A stretch of 64,000 nt of DNA, taken from contig NZ_JADFBX010000005.1 of assembly GCF_015223055.1 (NCBI RefSeq), positions 310,001 to 374,000 of the forward strand. The letters run 5' to 3'. Positions 33,891 to 42,940 of this stretch are shown in pieces. Below the pieces are notes generated by a model. It was not told the DNA's origin, ran no database searches, and saw only the letters and a program-made list of their open reading frames with translations. Made by a program: the position numbers and the translations under genes. Within the stretch, counting starts at the first letter, position 1. Each line of letters opens with the position of its first letter. This DNA comes from Pedobacter sp. MC2016-24. GTDB taxonomy: Bacteria; Bacteroidota; Bacteroidia; Sphingobacteriales; Sphingobacteriaceae.

Positions 33891-35144
33891 ATGGAATTAA
33901 AAAGAGTAGTAGTTACAGGGTTAGGTGCGCTCACTCCAATTGGCAATACCATTCCAGAGTTCTGGGATGGTTTGGTCAATGGGGTGAGTGGCGCTGGCCC
34001 TATTACCGGTTTTGACACTTCGAAATTCAAAACTAAGTTTGCTTGTGAACTGAAGAACTTCAATCCGGAAGATCATCTGGATAAAAAAGAAGCACGCAAA
34101 CTAGATCCATTTGTTCAGTACGCCCTGGTATCAACCGAAGAAGCCGTTAAGGATGGCCAGTTTGATTTTTCACAACTGGATACCAACCGGATCGGTGTAA
34201 TATGGGGATCTGGAATTGGTGGTTTTAAGACTTTTCAGGATGAAATGAAAGCCTTTTTCTTAGGCGATGGTACTCCGCGTATCAATCCATTCTTCATTCC
34301 GAAAGTGATTATAGACATCGTTCCGGGCCATATTTCAATTAAATATGGACTACGAGGTCCTAATTTTGCAACAGTTTCGGCTTGTGCATCTTCTACCAAC
34401 GCCATGATTGACGCCTATAACTATATTCGATTGAATATGTGTGACGTGATCATCAGTGGTGGTTCTGAAGCCATCATCAACGAAGCCGGAATTGGTGGGT
34501 TTAACGCAATGCATGCTCTGTCTACAAGAAATGATGATCCTAAAACTGCTTCGAGGCCTTTTGATAAAGACCGCGACGGCTTTGTAGCTGGTGAAGGCGC
34601 TGGAACGATCATTCTGGAAGAACTGGAACATGCTAAAAAGCGTGGTGCCAAAATTTATGCTGAACTTGTTGGCGGCGGAATGAGTGCCGATGCAAATCAC
34701 ATTACAGCTCCACATCCTCAAGGACTTGGCGCAAGAATGGTGATGTCGAATGCTTTGAAAGATGCAGGAATGACAACTGCAGATATTGATTATATCAATG
34801 TTCATGGAACATCAACCCCACTGGGCGACATTTCCGAAAGCAGGGCAATTGTGGACTTATTTGGTGAACATGCTTACAAATTAAACATAAGTTCAACCAA
34901 ATCGATGACAGGTCACTTACTGGGCGCTGCAGGTGCTATAGAAGCGATAGCAGCAATTTTAGCAGTGAAGAATGACATCGTTCCACCAACAATTAACCAT
35001 TTCAATGACGATCCCGAATGCGATCCTAAACTAAATTTCACATTTAATAAGGCGCAAAAACGCAGCATTCGTGCAGCTCAAAGCAACACATTCGGTTTTG
35101 GCGGTCACAATGCGTCGGTCATATTCAAGAAATACGAAGAATAA
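33891..35144 (+). CDS. fabF: 3-oxoacyl-ACP synthase II
   Basis: 417 aa. Elongates fatty acyl chains by condensation with malonyl-ACP. The catalytic triad context is visible: Cys in VSACASSTNAMI, His in VHGTSTPLGD and His in SMTGHLLGAAGA. N-terminal VVVTGLGALTPIGNTIPEFW and C-terminal NTFGFGGHNASVIF are classic. Between acpP and rnc. Confidence 0.97.
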   Translation: MELKRVVVTGLGALTPIGNTIPEFWDGLVNGVSGAGPITGFDTSKFKTKFACELKNFNPEDHLDKKEARKLDPFVQYALVSTEEAVKDGQFDFSQLDTNRIGVIWGSGIGGFKTFQDEMKAFFLGDGTPRINPFFIPKVIIDIVPGHISIKYGLRGPNFATVSACASSTNAMIDAYNYIRLNMCDVIISGGSEAIINEAGIGGFNAMHALSTRNDDPKTASRPFDKDRDGFVAGEGAGTIILEELEHAKKRGAKIYAELVGGGMSADANHITAPHPQGLGARMVMSNALKDAGMTTADIDYINVHGTSTPLGDISESRAIVDLFGEHAYKLNISSTKSMTGHLLGAAGAIEAIAAILAVKNDIVPPTINHFNDDPECDPKLNFTFNKAQKRSIRAAQSNTFGFGGHNASVIFKKYEE

Positions 35145-35205
35145 GCCCGGTTTATAATGGAAGTGTCAACCTTTTGAGGCTTCCCTTTTAATTTTTTAAT
35201 TATTA

Positions 35206-35934
35206 ATGCCATTATTTGACCTGTATAAACTTTATCTATCTGCAGATAAAGTGTTTATAAAAAAGTTGAGAAACATTTTGGGCTTCGTGCCTGGAAATAC
35301 CACTTTATATAAAATGGCATTCAGGCACAGGTCTGTGGCAAAAGTTTTAAAAAATGGCAGTAGAAGCAGCAATGAACGCCTCGAATTTTTAGGTGATGCC
35401 ATACTAGGCTCTGTGATTGCTGAACTTCTTTTTAAGAGCTACCCGTATAAAGAGGAAGGCTTTTTAACGGAAATGCGCTCGAAAATCGTGAACCGAGTAA
35501 ATTTAAACCAGCTTGCCCGTAAAATGGGCTTTGATCAACTTATTGTTTTTGATCAGAAAGCCGTTAATGTACAAACCAAGCATCATTCCATGCTGGGTGA
35601 TGCTTTTGAGGCACTGATCGGGGCAATTTATCTGGACAAAGGTTACAATTTTACTAAGGATTTCTTACTCAAAAGGATTGTCAAACCGTATATTGATATC
35701 CATACTTTAGAACTTACTGAAACCAATTTCAAAAGTAAATTGATCGAATGGTGCCAACGTCATGGCAAAGATATCATGTTTGATATGATTGAAAATGGCG
35801 AGGGTGAAAGCGCTAAACTTTTCACGATTCAAGCAGTTATTGAAGGCGAGCCTTATGGTGTTGGCCGGGATTATAACAAGAAAAATGCAGAAAAACTTGC
35901 GGCGGAAAAAGCCTGCGAGGCGCTGTCTATTTAA
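35206..35934 (+). CDS. rnc: Ribonuclease III
   Basis: 242 aa. Cleaves double-stranded RNA in rRNA and mRNA processing. RNase III signature ERLEFLGDAILGSVIAEL with catalytic Asp and Glu (second acidic site in HSMLGDAFEALIGAIYLDKG). A C-terminal double-stranded-RNA-binding domain runs from about 170 (NFKSKLIEWCQRHG to KKNAEKLAAEKACEAL). Last gene of the acpP-fabF-rnc unit. It could process the many hairpins in this window. Confidence 0.95.
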   Translation: MPLFDLYKLYLSADKVFIKKLRNILGFVPGNTTLYKMAFRHRSVAKVLKNGSRSSNERLEFLGDAILGSVIAELLFKSYPYKEEGFLTEMRSKIVNRVNLNQLARKMGFDQLIVFDQKAVNVQTKHHSMLGDAFEALIGAIYLDKGYNFTKDFLLKRIVKPYIDIHTLELTETNFKSKLIEWCQRHGKDIMFDMIENGEGESAKLFTIQAVIEGEPYGVGRDYNKKNAEKLAAEKACEALSI

Positions 35935-35942
35935 TTCCCTTA

Positions 35943-36659
35943 TTATTTTGGCGACTTATTAAGCGTATCTGTATACTTTTTATAGGAATCCCGAATGTAT
36001 TTAATGGCGTCATATTCTGCCCAATTCTTTGCATTTTCATATTCAGGACGATAGTCAAGCATAAATTTCTCCAGGCTTGCTCCTTTTAAATCGGTATTTT
36101 TCTGAATTAAATATTCGTTAAAAAAACCATCGATCTGCGTCTGTTGCAACTCCGTTTCATAGAAACGACCAAATCTTCGGGCATTTTTTGGTGTTCGTCC
36201 GAACAATTCATAAACTGCCGTTAAAGGTTTAAAAAGAAAGGCAAGAAAGGGCGGCTTACCTTGATAAAACGATCCTTTATTCCGGTAATCCCGTTTCAAA
36301 TCGTTCAGCTCTTGTCTTTTACTCTGTCCTTTAATATTAACCTCTTTAAGCGTTCGCCCCCCATTTAGATAAATGATGATGTCTTTGTCTGACACAACAG
36401 CAGTCTCGGCATCAGTGTAGCCAGCCTTGATAACCAGCAGGGTATCGCCAACTTTTGCTTTAATCTGGAACAAGCCGAAATCACTACTTGTCACATTTAT
36501 ACCTGTTTTCTTATTGATGACCTGTGCCCCGGCGATCCGATTGGTGGTTCCCCGCTCAAAAATAGCGCCTCCTAAGGAAAAATCCTGTGCAAATAATGAG
36601 GCTACAGGACCGAAGATTAGCAACAAAAAAAGAAAAATATGGTGGGGCTTGAATTTCAT
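35943..36659 (-). CDS. Secreted protein with carboxypeptidase-like regulatory domain
   Basis: 238 aa. Signal peptide ending near LFAQ (residue 25). Residues about 30-105 form a beta-sandwich repeat (GGAIFERGTTNRIAGAQVIN, GDTLLVIKAGYTDAE) of the carboxypeptidase-D regulatory-like type. The C-terminal half is charged and helical (LNDLKRDYRNKGSFYQGKPP), with no known domain. Probably a periplasmic or surface protein; convergent with rnc. Confidence 0.7.
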   Translation of the reverse strand: MKFKPHHIFLFLLLIFGPVASLFAQDFSLGGAIFERGTTNRIAGAQVINKKTGINVTSSDFGLFQIKAKVGDTLLVIKAGYTDAETAVVSDKDIIIYLNGGRTLKEVNIKGQSKRQELNDLKRDYRNKGSFYQGKPPFLAFLFKPLTAVYELFGRTPKNARRFGRFYETELQQTQIDGFFNEYLIQKNTDLKGASLEKFMLDYRPEYENAKNWAEYDAIKYIRDSYKKYTDTLNKSPK

Positions 36660-36747
36660 AACAATGGAATATCAGGTAAAATTAACCATTGTTTGCCAAT
36701 TCCCTTAGTTAAAAAAAGTTAAATAGACAGGAAAACGCAATAAATTA

Positions 36748-36755
36748 TATCTTTG
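36748..36755 (+). promoter_or_regulatory. -7 box of the yicC promoter
   Basis: TATCTTTG ends only three bases before the yicC ATG. The predicted start of transcription falls at or inside the first codons, suggesting a leaderless mRNA or a start at the downstream ATG of MTGYGL (36771). Confidence 0.5.
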
Positions 36756-36758
36756 CAC

Positions 36759-37634
36759 ATGATAAAATCAATGACAGGATATGGCCTGGCCTCTGCAGAT
36801 CATGAGAATGTAAAATTTGCAGTAGAGATCAAATCCTTAAACAGCAAGTTTTTAGAGCTGAGCATTAAGCTTCCTAAGTCTTTTTCAGATAAGGAGCTCT
36901 TTTTACGCAACATTTGTAGTAAAGAGATTGAACGTGGTAAAGTAAACGTTTCGATCAATATTGAACGCGGCGAAGAGGCTTTGAAGGGAGCAACCATCAA
37001 TGCAGCGCTATTGAGCCGCTATTACAAGCAATTGGAGGAAATCAATGTCAATTTAGGGGCTAACTCAACCAACCTGTTACAAGCAGTTTTAAGTTTTCCA
37101 GATGTAATTAGTTATGTAGAAGATGAGGTCAGTGAAAATGATTGGAACATCCTTTATAGTACTTTCAACAAAGCATTGGAGAACTTCAATCAATTCAGAG
37201 CTGACGAGGGCAATGTTTTAAAACTTGATCTGGAATTGAGAATCAAGAATATTCTTCAGTTTTTTAGTGAGATTGAAGTCCTTGAACCTCTAAGAATCCC
37301 GCAGATCAGGGCGCGGTTGAATCAATTTTTAGAAGATAATGTTGGAAAAATAAGTGTAGACCAGAATCGCCTTGAGCAGGAGTTGATCTATTACATTGAT
37401 AAATTAGACATTACTGAGGAGAAAATCCGATTGAGAAGTCATTGCAATTATTTCATCGAAACCTTAAAAAGCAAGGATGCAAATGGTAAAAAACTTGGAT
37501 TTATTTCGCAGGAAATTGGTCGGGAAATCAATACCATGGGCGCAAAAGCGAACGAAGCACAGATACAGCAGCTGGTTGTGGGCATGAAAGAAGAGCTGGA
37601 AAAGATTAAAGAACAACTATTAAACGTATTGTAA
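36759..37634 (+). CDS. YicC-family endoribonuclease/stress protein
   Basis: 291 aa from MIKSMTGYGLASADHENVKF. The N-terminal YicC-like domain has NSKFLELSIKLPKSFSDKEL, and the C-terminal DUF1732 has QEIGREINTMGAKANEAQIQ and an acidic end. Members of the family have been shown to act as endoribonucleases in other bacteria. Leads a tight yicC-gmk-nadD unit, seven bases from gmk. Confidence 0.9.
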   Translation: MIKSMTGYGLASADHENVKFAVEIKSLNSKFLELSIKLPKSFSDKELFLRNICSKEIERGKVNVSINIERGEEALKGATINAALLSRYYKQLEEINVNLGANSTNLLQAVLSFPDVISYVEDEVSENDWNILYSTFNKALENFNQFRADEGNVLKLDLELRIKNILQFFSEIEVLEPLRIPQIRARLNQFLEDNVGKISVDQNRLEQELIYYIDKLDITEEKIRLRSHCNYFIETLKSKDANGKKLGFISQEIGREINTMGAKANEAQIQQLVVGMKEELEKIKEQLLNVL

Positions 37635-37640
37635 GCCGGA

Positions 37641-38210
37641 ATGAAACAAGGTAAACTGATCATATTTTCTGCACCATCCGGAGCAGGTAAAACCACCATC
37701 GTTAAACACTTACTGAAGAAGTTTCCTTCTTTATGTTTTTCTATTTCGGCAACTACCCGGGAATCAAGAGGAGATGAAGTAAACGAAAAAGACTATTATT
37801 TCATTTCCAAAGAAGATTTTTTACATCGTGTTGCAAGACAGGAATTTGTAGAGTTTGAAGAGGTTTACAATGGCACATTTTATGGCACTCTAAGGTCAGA
37901 AATAGAGCGGATCTGGAACGATGATAAGCATGTTATTTTTGATATTGATGTAGAAGGCGGTTTACGCCTGAAGCGCAAATATGAACAAGATGCCCTGGCC
38001 ATATTTGTACAGCCTCCATCCCTTGAAGTACTGAAAGAACGCTTAAGCGGCAGAGGTACGGACAGTCAGGAAAAACTACAGGAGCGGTTTATTAAAGCCG
38101 AAAAAGAGCTTGGATATGCCGATAAGTTTGATGTTATACTTAAAAACTTTGACTTGGAAACTGCGTGTGCAGAAGCTGAAAAATTGGTTGGAGACTTTAT
38201 AAAAAGATGA
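37641..38210 (+). CDS. gmk: Guanylate kinase
   Basis: 189 aa. GMP plus ATP to GDP plus ADP. Walker A in FSAPSGAGKTTIVKHLL; GMP-binding region SISATTRESRGDEVNEKDYY; lid RLSGRGTDSQEKLQERF. Its stop overlaps the nadD start (ATGA). Confidence 0.96.
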   Translation: MKQGKLIIFSAPSGAGKTTIVKHLLKKFPSLCFSISATTRESRGDEVNEKDYYFISKEDFLHRVARQEFVEFEEVYNGTFYGTLRSEIERIWNDDKHVIFDIDVEGGLRLKRKYEQDALAIFVQPPSLEVLKERLSGRGTDSQEKLQERFIKAEKELGYADKFDVILKNFDLETACAEAEKLVGDFIKR

Positions 38211-38779
38211 AAATCGGACTATTCTTTGGATCTTTTAATCCCATCCACATTGGCCACTTAATTATCGCCAATTACATGGCTGGTTTTACCGGACTTAAAG
38301 AGGTTTGGCTGGTCGTTTCTCCACACAATCCGTTAAAAAATAAAAATGGCCTTTCTAACATGTACGACAGGTTGGAAATGGCCAGATTGGCAATAGAACA
38401 AGCGGAGGGGATAAAGGTAAGCGACATTGAATTTGGTTTACCGCAGCCTTCCTATACCATTGACACGCTAACTTATTTACAGGAAAAGTATCCTGGAAAA
38501 GAGTTTGCATTAATTATGGGAGCAGATAACCTTGCCTCTTTTAAAAAGTGGAAAAATTACGAAGTAATTTTGAAAAACTATCATTTGTATGTCTACCCCA
38601 GACCCGGGGTAGACCTTACTGAATGGCGTGATCATCCGGCGGTTACCGTAACCGAAACCCCGCAAATGGACATTTCATCTACTTTTATCAGAAAAGCTAT
38701 TGCAGCAGGAAAAAACGTACAGTATTTTGTTCCCGATAAAGTAATCTCATTTATTGAGAGTAAAAATATGTATCGCTAA
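38207..38779 (+). CDS. nadD: Nicotinate-nucleotide adenylyltransferase
   Basis: 190 aa. Converts nicotinate mononucleotide to deamido-NAD. GLFFGSFNPIHIGHLIIANY is the (H/T)xGH nucleotidyltransferase motif; MDISSTFIRKAIAAGK contains the ISSTxIR motif. Translationally coupled to gmk; its stop overlaps the convergent methylase gene. Confidence 0.95.
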   Translation: MKIGLFFGSFNPIHIGHLIIANYMAGFTGLKEVWLVVSPHNPLKNKNGLSNMYDRLEMARLAIEQAEGIKVSDIEFGLPQPSYTIDTLTYLQEKYPGKEFALIMGADNLASFKKWKNYEVILKNYHLYVYPRPGVDLTEWRDHPAVTVTETPQMDISSTFIRKAIAAGKNVQYFVPDKVISFIESKNMYR

Positions 38780-39501
38780 TTGCCTTTATATAAAAGGAAA
38801 ATTGTTGGCTTCTTGTGTAGGTCTATCCTTTCTTTGCGCCATAAAGCAATTGGCAGAGTCTTCACATATTCTTCCTCAGCAGTCAGGTTGCTGGCAACAC
38901 AAAGCTGCGTGTGAGCAGAAGTATTTTTTAAAATATCTTCAAAAAGATGGTTGTTTCTAAAAGGGGTCTCGATAAAAATCTGTGTTTGGCGGTTTTTCTC
39001 TGAAATTTGTTCTAATTCCTTGATTCTTTTTGAACGATCGGCCTTATCAATGGGAAGATAACCATGGAAAGTAAAGCTTTGTCCATTGAAACCAGAGGCC
39101 ATTAAAGCTAATAAGATGGAGCTTGGGCCAACTAATGGCACGACCTTAATCCCCCTTTTGTGTGCTTCTGAGACGATCTCGGCTCCTGGATCTGCGACTC
39201 CAGGACAACCTGCTTCACTCATCAGACCCACATCTTTTCCAGTCATCAGTTCCTTAAAATATGGAACCATAGAATTTCCACGTTTATGTTTACCGTAATC
39301 ATGTACTACAAGTTCACTTTGTGGCGTTTTTATGCCTGCTTCCTTTAAAAATTTCCTGGCAGTTTTTTCATTTTCAACAATATACGTTTGTATGGAATTG
39401 ATGGTTTCTCCTAAATAAGCTGTAAACGATTTCTGCGCTGCATTTTCTGCCAGGGGAACCGGGATCAGAAATAAAGTGCCTTTTGTGATGGGTGTAGTCA
39501 T
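38776..39501 (-). CDS. SAM-dependent methyltransferase, tetrapyrrole methylase (RsmI-like) fold
   Basis: 241 aa. Fold motifs LMSEAGCPGVADPGAEIVS and VVPLVGPSSILLALMASG are those of RsmI, the 16S rRNA C1402 2'-O-methyltransferase. It is shorter than RsmI (about 280 aa) and lacks the usual start of the GTLYIVATPIGN kind, having GTLFLIPVPLAENAAQKS instead. It is therefore probably the second Bacteroidota paralogue rather than RsmI itself. Confidence 0.75.
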   Translation of the reverse strand: MTTPITKGTLFLIPVPLAENAAQKSFTAYLGETINSIQTYIVENEKTARKFLKEAGIKTPQSELVVHDYGKHKRGNSMVPYFKELMTGKDVGLMSEAGCPGVADPGAEIVSEAHKRGIKVVPLVGPSSILLALMASGFNGQSFTFHGYLPIDKADRSKRIKELEQISEKNRQTQIFIETPFRNNHLFEDILKNTSAHTQLCVASNLTAEEEYVKTLPIALWRKERIDLHKKPTIFLLYKGN

Positions 39502-39839
39502 TTTTTAATAAAATTAGCCTTGTTAAAATTCAGCAAGTATAATGAGCGTGGATTAACCTACAAAAGAATAAAAATATTTGCGGTAAAGGGCATCTTTCAA
39601 AATATAAATCAAAAACTCCTGACAGAAAAGTTATCTGGAAAATATTTTTACGCCATAAAATACGTAATTTTAATGCTACAGTCTTTAACGAAAAATTGGC
39701 TTAGACCACGGATAGACTAATATTATTGCGAAATGAATTCCAATGCCAATGTAATATTTTGCAAGCGTGTTAAACTTTAACCCGGTTTTGGAACTCAAAT
39801 TGATATCATTAAAACGTTAGGTAAATTAAACACACACAA
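39502..39839. other. Intergenic region without a recognised gene
   Basis: AT-rich, 338 bases, between divergent genes. A 66-codon frame at 39520-39720 has no family features. Promoters for both neighbours should lie here, but I see no clear box. Confidence 0.4.
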
Positions 39840-41192
39840 ATGAGAAACATGATCAAATTACCGGCTATCGTGCTGGGGCTACTGCTCCTGCTAACCGGGA
39901 CAACACAAAAGATTATGGCGCAGGGCGAAGACGTATCGCTTCAATCATTTTATGATGAACTGTCGCCTTATGGCACCTGGATACAGGATCCGCAGTACGG
40001 ATACGTATGGCGTCCCGACGTAGATCAGGCGGATTTCAGACCGTACTATTCGAATGGCCGCTGGGCAATGACTGAATACGGAAATACCTGGGTTTCCAAT
40101 TACGACTGGGGCTGGGCTCCATTTCATTATGGAAGATGGGTATATAACACTTACGGTCAGTGGGTCTGGATTCCGGATACAACCTGGGGACCAGCATGGG
40201 TAAACTGGAGAAGTGGTGGTGGATATTATGGCTGGGCACCTATGGGACCGGGCATGAACATCAACGTCAATATTAATATTCCTTCGCTATGGTGGGTATT
40301 TGTTCCACAGAGAAATATTTATTACGATAATTTCCCACGCTACTATTCGAGGAGGAACAACGTATACATTAATAATACAACAATCATTAACAATACCTAT
40401 GTAAATAATCGTCATACGTATTACAGCGGACCAAGAGCCGATGACATCAGACGTGCTACCGGAAGAGACGTACGGGTTTACAATGTAAATAACTCTGGCA
40501 GGCCAAGCCGAAGCAGCATCAATGGCGATAATTTGAATATCTATACACCTAGGCCAACCCGTGGCAATAACAACACCAACCCGGCACCTAGAGATGCCAT
40601 CAGGGGTGAAGGTTACGCCAGTCCGAGACCTGATCGTGGAACATCGATGCCCGATCGAGGAAATAATGGAAGTGGAGTTACAAGCGGACGTCCATCGAGA
40701 GAAACAAATACAGGAAACACAAACATTCCTTCAAGAAACAACAACGGTGGAAACATGGAGAGGCCTCCAAGACCTACGCAAATGAGTAACGATCCGGACC
40801 AAAATCCAGCAAGACCTGGCAGAATTGACCGCGGAAATGTAGGCAGCGGAACCACTCAGCCTGTACGTGAAGCCCGCCCGGAAAGGCAACAGAGACCTGA
40901 GCAGGTTCAACCACAGCAACAGGCTCAACCACAACAGCGCCCGCAACGTAGTTATGAGGCTCCAAGGCAACAACAACAGCCACAGCGGCAGGAACAACAA
41001 CCTCAGCAAAGGCCCCAAAGGCAAGAGCAGCCGCAACGACAGGAACAACCACGTCAGGCACCGGTTCAACAATCCAGACCTGAACGGATACAACAAAGTG
41101 CCCCACCTGCTCAAAGAAGTGAAGGTGGATCCAGATCGGAAGGATCCCGGTCATCTGAAGGTGGTGGCAGGCCGACGCGCGGAGGACGTTAA
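39840..41192 (+). CDS. DUF6600-type secreted protein with Gln/Pro/Arg-rich tail
   Basis: 450 aa with signal peptide (cleavage near IMAQ, residue 27). Residues 30-150 have Trp/Tyr-rich repeats: WIQDPQYGYVWRP, GRWAMTEYGNTWVSNYDWGW, GRWVYNTYGQWVWIPD and YYGWAPMGPG, typical of DUF6600. Then an Asn-rich region (VYINNTTIINNTYVNN), and from about residue 330 a low-complexity tail of Gln, Pro and Arg. Predicted periplasmic or surface-exposed; function unknown. The tail explains long spurious frames on the other strand. Confidence 0.8.
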   Translation: MRNMIKLPAIVLGLLLLLTGTTQKIMAQGEDVSLQSFYDELSPYGTWIQDPQYGYVWRPDVDQADFRPYYSNGRWAMTEYGNTWVSNYDWGWAPFHYGRWVYNTYGQWVWIPDTTWGPAWVNWRSGGGYYGWAPMGPGMNINVNINIPSLWWVFVPQRNIYYDNFPRYYSRRNNVYINNTTIINNTYVNNRHTYYSGPRADDIRRATGRDVRVYNVNNSGRPSRSSINGDNLNIYTPRPTRGNNNTNPAPRDAIRGEGYASPRPDRGTSMPDRGNNGSGVTSGRPSRETNTGNTNIPSRNNNGGNMERPPRPTQMSNDPDQNPARPGRIDRGNVGSGTTQPVREARPERQQRPEQVQPQQQAQPQQRPQRSYEAPRQQQQPQRQEQQPQQRPQRQEQPQRQEQPRQAPVQQSRPERIQQSAPPAQRSEGGSRSEGSRSSEGGGRPTRGGR

Positions 41193-41212
41193 AGATTTAT
41201 AATTTTCATATA

Positions 41213-41241
41213 AAAACCGGTCAGATCATTGACCGGTTTTC
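41213..41241 (+). terminator. Terminator after the DUF6600 gene
   Basis: AAAACCGGTCA-GATCAT-TGACCGGTTTT, T-rich downstream. Confidence 0.88.
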
Positions 41242-41298
41242 TTTTATATATTTATAATTATCTTTGCAGCTTCATCAAGCACAGATGCTTAATTCTTT

Positions 41299-42879
41299 AT
41301 GATCCATCCAGAAATAGAAAAACGAAAAACATTCGCCATTATAAGTCACCCCGATGCAGGAAAAACAACCTTAACAGAAAAATTTCTTTTGTTTGGCGGG
41401 GCAATCAATACCGCCGGAGCTGTAAAGCGAAATAAGGCCAACCAAAGCAATACCTCAGATTTCATGGAAATTGAAAAGCAGCGTGGTATTTCTGTTGCCA
41501 CCTCAGTTATGGGCTTTGAGTACAGTGGTAAACGCATCAATATCCTGGATACTCCGGGTCACAAAGACTTTGCAGAAGATACCTACCGTACTTTATCTGC
41601 AGTAGACAGTGTAATTCTGGTGGTCGACTGTGTAAAAGGTGTAGAAGAGCAGACGGAGAAATTAATGGCGGTGTGCCGCATGCGGAATACCCCTGTAATC
41701 ATTTTTGTCAATAAAATGGATCGGGAAGGTAAAGATGCTTTTGATTTACTGGATGAAATTGAAAGTAAACTCAGCATCAGCTTATGCCCCCTATCCTGGC
41801 CTATCGGACAGGGACATACTTTTAAAGGGGTTTACAGTATATATAACAAACATTTAAATCTTTTTGAACCAGATAAGGCAAAAATCAGCGCCCCGGTTAT
41901 CGAGGTAAGCGACCTGAATGATGAGAACCTGAACAACTTTTTAAAGCCTAAAGAACTGGACGGCTTAAAAAGCGATCTGGAACTGGTTCATGGCGTATAT
42001 GGTGACCTGGACAAAAGTATGTACATTGAAGGCTTACTTGCTCCTGTATTTTTTGGAAGTGCCATCAATAATTTTGGAATCAAAGAATTACTGGATACCT
42101 TCATTAACATCGCACCTAGTCCAAAGAGTCGCGAGGCGGAAGAGCGCGAAGTATTGGTTGAAGAGAAAAACTTTTCTGGCTTTGTATTTAAAATACATGC
42201 CAACCTTGATCCAAAACACCGCGATAGGATTGCTTTTTTAAGGATTTGCTCTGGTAAGTTTGAACGCAACAAATTTTATTACCATACCCGCCAGCGTAAA
42301 AAACTAAAGTTCTCAAATCCCATGGATTTCATGGCCAATGAGAAAAGTATCGTGGATGAAGCCTGGCCTGGCGACGTTGTAGGCTTATACGACAGCGGAA
42401 ATTTCAAAATTGGCGACACCCTTACAGAAGGAGAACAATTGCAATTTAAAGGCATTCCTAGCTTCTCTCCTGAAATATTTAAGGAAGTAGAGAACAGAGA
42501 TCCACTGAAAACAAAACAACTGGAGAAAGGCATCCAACAGCTTACAGAGGAGGGTGTAGCACAGCTGTTCACTGCTCAGCCTGGTAACCGCAAAATCATT
42601 GGTGCCGTTGGAGAGCTACAATTCGAAGTAATTGCTTTCCGCTTAGAACACGAATATGGCGCCAAAGCACATTTCAGAACCCTATCTTATGGCAGATCGA
42701 ACTGGGTGACCTCAAAGGATAAAAAGAAACTGGAAGAATTTCTAAAACGTAAGCAACAACATATTGGTGAAGATAAAGATGGCAACCCGGTATTCCTTGC
42801 AGACAATGATTTCATGATCAATATGACCATGCGCGATTATCCGGATATTGAATTCCATAAGACTTCAGAATTTAAATAA
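41299..42879 (+). CDS. prfC: Peptide chain release factor 3
   Basis: 526 aa. GTPase that recycles RF1/RF2 after termination. G1 SHPDAGKTTLTEKFLLFGGA, G2 region KQRGISVATSVMGFE, G3 DTPGHKDFAEDTYRTL, G4 FVNKMDREG. Length and the SDFMEIEKQRG motif separate it from EF-G and LepA. Flanked by its own terminator. Confidence 0.96.
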   Translation: MIHPEIEKRKTFAIISHPDAGKTTLTEKFLLFGGAINTAGAVKRNKANQSNTSDFMEIEKQRGISVATSVMGFEYSGKRINILDTPGHKDFAEDTYRTLSAVDSVILVVDCVKGVEEQTEKLMAVCRMRNTPVIIFVNKMDREGKDAFDLLDEIESKLSISLCPLSWPIGQGHTFKGVYSIYNKHLNLFEPDKAKISAPVIEVSDLNDENLNNFLKPKELDGLKSDLELVHGVYGDLDKSMYIEGLLAPVFFGSAINNFGIKELLDTFINIAPSPKSREAEEREVLVEEKNFSGFVFKIHANLDPKHRDRIAFLRICSGKFERNKFYYHTRQRKKLKFSNPMDFMANEKSIVDEAWPGDVVGLYDSGNFKIGDTLTEGEQLQFKGIPSFSPEIFKEVENRDPLKTKQLEKGIQQLTEEGVAQLFTAQPGNRKIIGAVGELQFEVIAFRLEHEYGAKAHFRTLSYGRSNWVTSKDKKKLEEFLKRKQQHIGEDKDGNPVFLADNDFMINMTMRDYPDIEFHKTSEFK

Positions 42880-42886
42880 ATGCATA

Positions 42887-42924
42887 AAAAACCGCCGGCT
42901 ATTTGTATGACCGGCGGTTTTTTT
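42887..42924. terminator. Terminator between prfC and the aminotransferase
   Basis: AAAACCGCCGG and CCGGCGGTTTT around a 12-nt loop, T-run on the plus strand and A/T-rich start on the minus strand. Confidence 0.88.
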
Positions 42925-42940
42925 ATGATAAGTAAATTGA

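Noticed and set aside
40731..41154. Long minus-strand frames opposite the DUF6600 gene tail
   Set aside because: They are the complement of a Gln/Pro/Arg repeat tract; low complexity produces open frames in several phases.
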